Positions 4,058-5,599 of a stretch of DNA of 5,599 nucleotides are shown here, piece by piece. A program made the position numbers and the translations under genes. The DNA is from Candidatus Binatota bacterium (GTDB taxonomy: Bacteria > Desulfobacterota > Binatia > Bin18), in the NCBI GenBank assembly GCA_011523315.1, contig WTHE01000414.1, positions 1 to 5,599 on the forward strand, given 5' to 3'. Under the pieces are notes generated by a model that saw nothing but the letters and a program-made list of their open reading frames with translations, had not been told where the DNA came from and searched no databases. How positions within the stretch are numbered: the first letter of the stretch is position 1; every line of letters starts with the position of its first letter.

Positions 4058-5599
4058 ATGACGACCAAGATGACGAAACGCCAATTCCTGCAATCCATCG
4101 GCGCTGCGGCCGGGGTGGCGGCGGTGTATCGGAGCATGAACGCGCTGGGCCTTGTCGGGTCTCCCACGGCTCAGGCGGCCACGCCCGATTTGGCGTCCGG
4201 CTCGGGCGACGGGAAGCGCGTTGTCATCCTGGGGGCCGGCATCTCCGGCCTGGTGGCCGCCTATGAGTTGTCAAAAGCCGGCTATGACTGCACGATTCTG
4301 GAGGCCACCAATCGGGCCGGCGGGCGTAACCTGACGGCCCGCAGCGGCGATATCATCAGGGAGGAGGACAGCCGCCAATGGGTCGGCTTCGACCCCGAGG
4401 AACATCTGTACGCGAATATGGGACCGGCCCGCATTCCCCACCACCACACCGCCATACTCGGCTACTGCAAGGAATTCGGCGTTGATCTCGAAGTCTTTAC
4501 CAACGACAACCGGGCGGCCTTTTTCCACAACCTGGAGCATTTTGATGGCAATCCCGTCGTGGCGCGGCAGGTGATGACGGATACGCGCGGTTATCTGGCC
4601 GAACTCCTGGCCAAGGCGGTCAACCGGAACGCCCTGGACGATGTGCTGACGGGCGAGGACAAAGAACGTCTCCTCGACCTGCTCAGGAGCTACGGCGACC
4701 TGGACCCCGCAGACGATCTCTACATGGGATCAGACCGTGGCGGGCATCAGGGCGAGTATGTCCATGCCGGCCTTGCGCCCGGGGAGGTGAACGATCCGCT
4801 CGATTTCAGCCAGCTACTCAGCTCGGACTTCTGGGAATACAAGCTCCACTTCAGCCAGTTCCTCAATCAAAACCCGACCCTGTTTCAGCCTGTCGGCGGG
4901 ATGGACGCCATTGTTGATGCCTTTGAGGAGCGTCTGGAGCATCTGATCCGCTATCGGAGCATCGTCAGGGCGATTCGGAAGACTGCCGACGGCGTGCGTA
5001 TTGTGTACCGGCGTCGGCGGCGCGGCATGAGAGTCCTGGAGGCCGACTTTGCGATTTGCACCATCCCCGCGCCCGTTCTCAAGGACATTCCCAACGACTT
5101 CTCAGCCGAGACGCAGGCCGCAATCGAGTCGATAGAGTTCTCCAAGGCGGTCAAAGTCGGTTTCCAGGCGCGACGGCGCTTCTGGGAGGAAGATCACGGT
5201 ATCTATGGCGGCATATCCTGGACCGACCAGGATATTACCCAGATCTGGTATCCGCCCTACGGCTATCAGCGAGACAAAGGGATCATCATGGGTGCCTACA
5301 TCTGGGATGATGAGCCCGGCCTGCGCTACACGGCCATGACGCCGGCCGAGCGTCTCCAGGCCGCCATCGCCGAGGGTGAGGCGCTCCATCCCGGCTATGC
5401 GGCGGAGATCGAAGCCGGGGTCAGCCGCGCCTGGCCCAAGGTCCGCTTCCAGCGCGGCGGCTGGCCCGCTAGCTATCAGCCACCCGCCCGCCTGCGCCAG
5501 CCCGATGGCGCGATCTACTTCGCCGGCGATCAGTTGAGCGCCCTGCCGGGCTGGCAGGAAGGAGCGGCCCTGGCCGCTCATGCCGCAGTCCAGGCCATC
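4058..5599 (+). CDS. Tat-exported flavin L-amino acid oxidase, 3'-truncated by window edge
   Basis: The 514 visible residues are open to the right edge; by family comparison only the last 5-20 are missing. Residues 6-12 (T-K-R-Q-F-L-Q) followed by an Ala/Gly-rich segment and A-Q-A-A near 38-41 form a Tat-type signal with Lys for the first Arg, implying export after FAD is bound. FAD binding is shown by GAGISG (59-64), E82 and RAGGR (86-90), and by FAGD (488-491) with GWQEGA (498-503) at the C-terminal end. ANMGPARIP (119-127) aligns with the snake-venom L-amino acid oxidase segment whose Arg holds the substrate carboxylate, here R125. K366 is the likely active-site lysine near flavin N5. The expected reaction is oxidative deamination of an L-amino acid to the keto acid, ammonia and H2O2. 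A broader flavin monoamine oxidase role is less likely because R125 is kept. It follows the SAHase-like gene by 115 bp on the same strand. Confidence 0.9.
   Translation, partial: MTTKMTKRQFLQSIGAAAGVAAVYRSMNALGLVGSPTAQAATPDLASGSGDGKRVVILGAGISGLVAAYELSKAGYDCTILEATNRAGGRNLTARSGDIIREEDSRQWVGFDPEEHLYANMGPARIPHHHTAILGYCKEFGVDLEVFTNDNRAAFFHNLEHFDGNPVVARQVMTDTRGYLAELLAKAVNRNALDDVLTGEDKERLLDLLRSYGDLDPADDLYMGSDRGGHQGEYVHAGLAPGEVNDPLDFSQLLSSDFWEYKLHFSQFLNQNPTLFQPVGGMDAIVDAFEERLEHLIRYRSIVRAIRKTADGVRIVYRRRRRGMRVLEADFAICTIPAPVLKDIPNDFSAETQAAIESIEFSKAVKVGFQARRRFWEEDHGIYGGISWTDQDITQIWYPPYGYQRDKGIIMGAYIWDDEPGLRYTAMTPAERLQAAIAEGEALHPGYAAEIEAGVSRAWPKVRFQRGGWPASYQPPARLRQPDGAIYFAGDQLSALPGWQEGAALAAHAAVQAI

Noticed and set aside
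3991..4266. Short + frame starting before the oxidase
   Set aside because: It overlaps the oxidase start region in another frame, has no ribosome site, and its product is Gly/Arg-rich without a motif.
5102..5581. 159-codon open frame on the - strand within the oxidase gene
   Set aside because: It is antisense to clearly conserved oxidase motifs and is best explained by GC-rich codon bias.

Overview
The window is a GC-rich, gene-dense stretch of bacterial chromosome. All four confident genes, and one less certain gene, lie on the + strand. Shine-Dalgarno-like sites, short gaps and a Tat-type signal peptide indicate a bacterium. The gene set suits an uncultured Pseudomonadota-like or Tectomicrobia-like soil or marine organism, but nothing here fixes the taxon. 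I see no rRNA, tRNA, CRISPR array, insertion sequence or replication origin.

Positions 1-1968 hold a two-gene catabolic operon. The first gene is the 3' part of a luciferase-like FMN-dependent monooxygenase of the SsuD/RutA/SfnG type, open at the left edge. It overlaps by 14 bp an ACMSD-like metal-dependent amidohydrolase, which has its own good ribosome site inside the monooxygenase gene. Oxygenation followed by hydrolysis or decarboxylation of an organic substrate is a reasonable guess; the substrate cannot be read from the sequence.

Positions 1969-2682 hold a small basic protein with a possible ribbon-helix-helix DNA-binding segment, preceded by a perfect TTGACA hexamer. A 225-bp intergenic region follows. 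It carries several short palindromes, a 9-bp direct repeat and a good promoter candidate for the next gene.

Positions 2683-3942 encode an S-adenosylhomocysteine hydrolase-like protein of the short archaeal/Thermotoga type. The fold, the NAD-binding motif and several catalytic residues are kept. An alignment that is ungapped from the catalytic lysine onward, and also around the neighbouring motifs, shows replacements at positions that are close to invariant in true hydrolases: human E156 to Q, N346 to G, H353 to S, Q85 to R and D86 to N. This is the most unusual feature of the window and suggests a paralogue with a changed substrate or reaction.

Positions 4058-5599 encode nearly all of a Tat-exported flavin L-amino acid oxidase that runs off the right edge. 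The SAHase-like gene and the oxidase are separated by 115 bp on the same strand and could be co-transcribed, but a shared pathway is inference only. No clearly new multi-gene system is visible; the SAHase variant and its regulatory region deserve the closest look.
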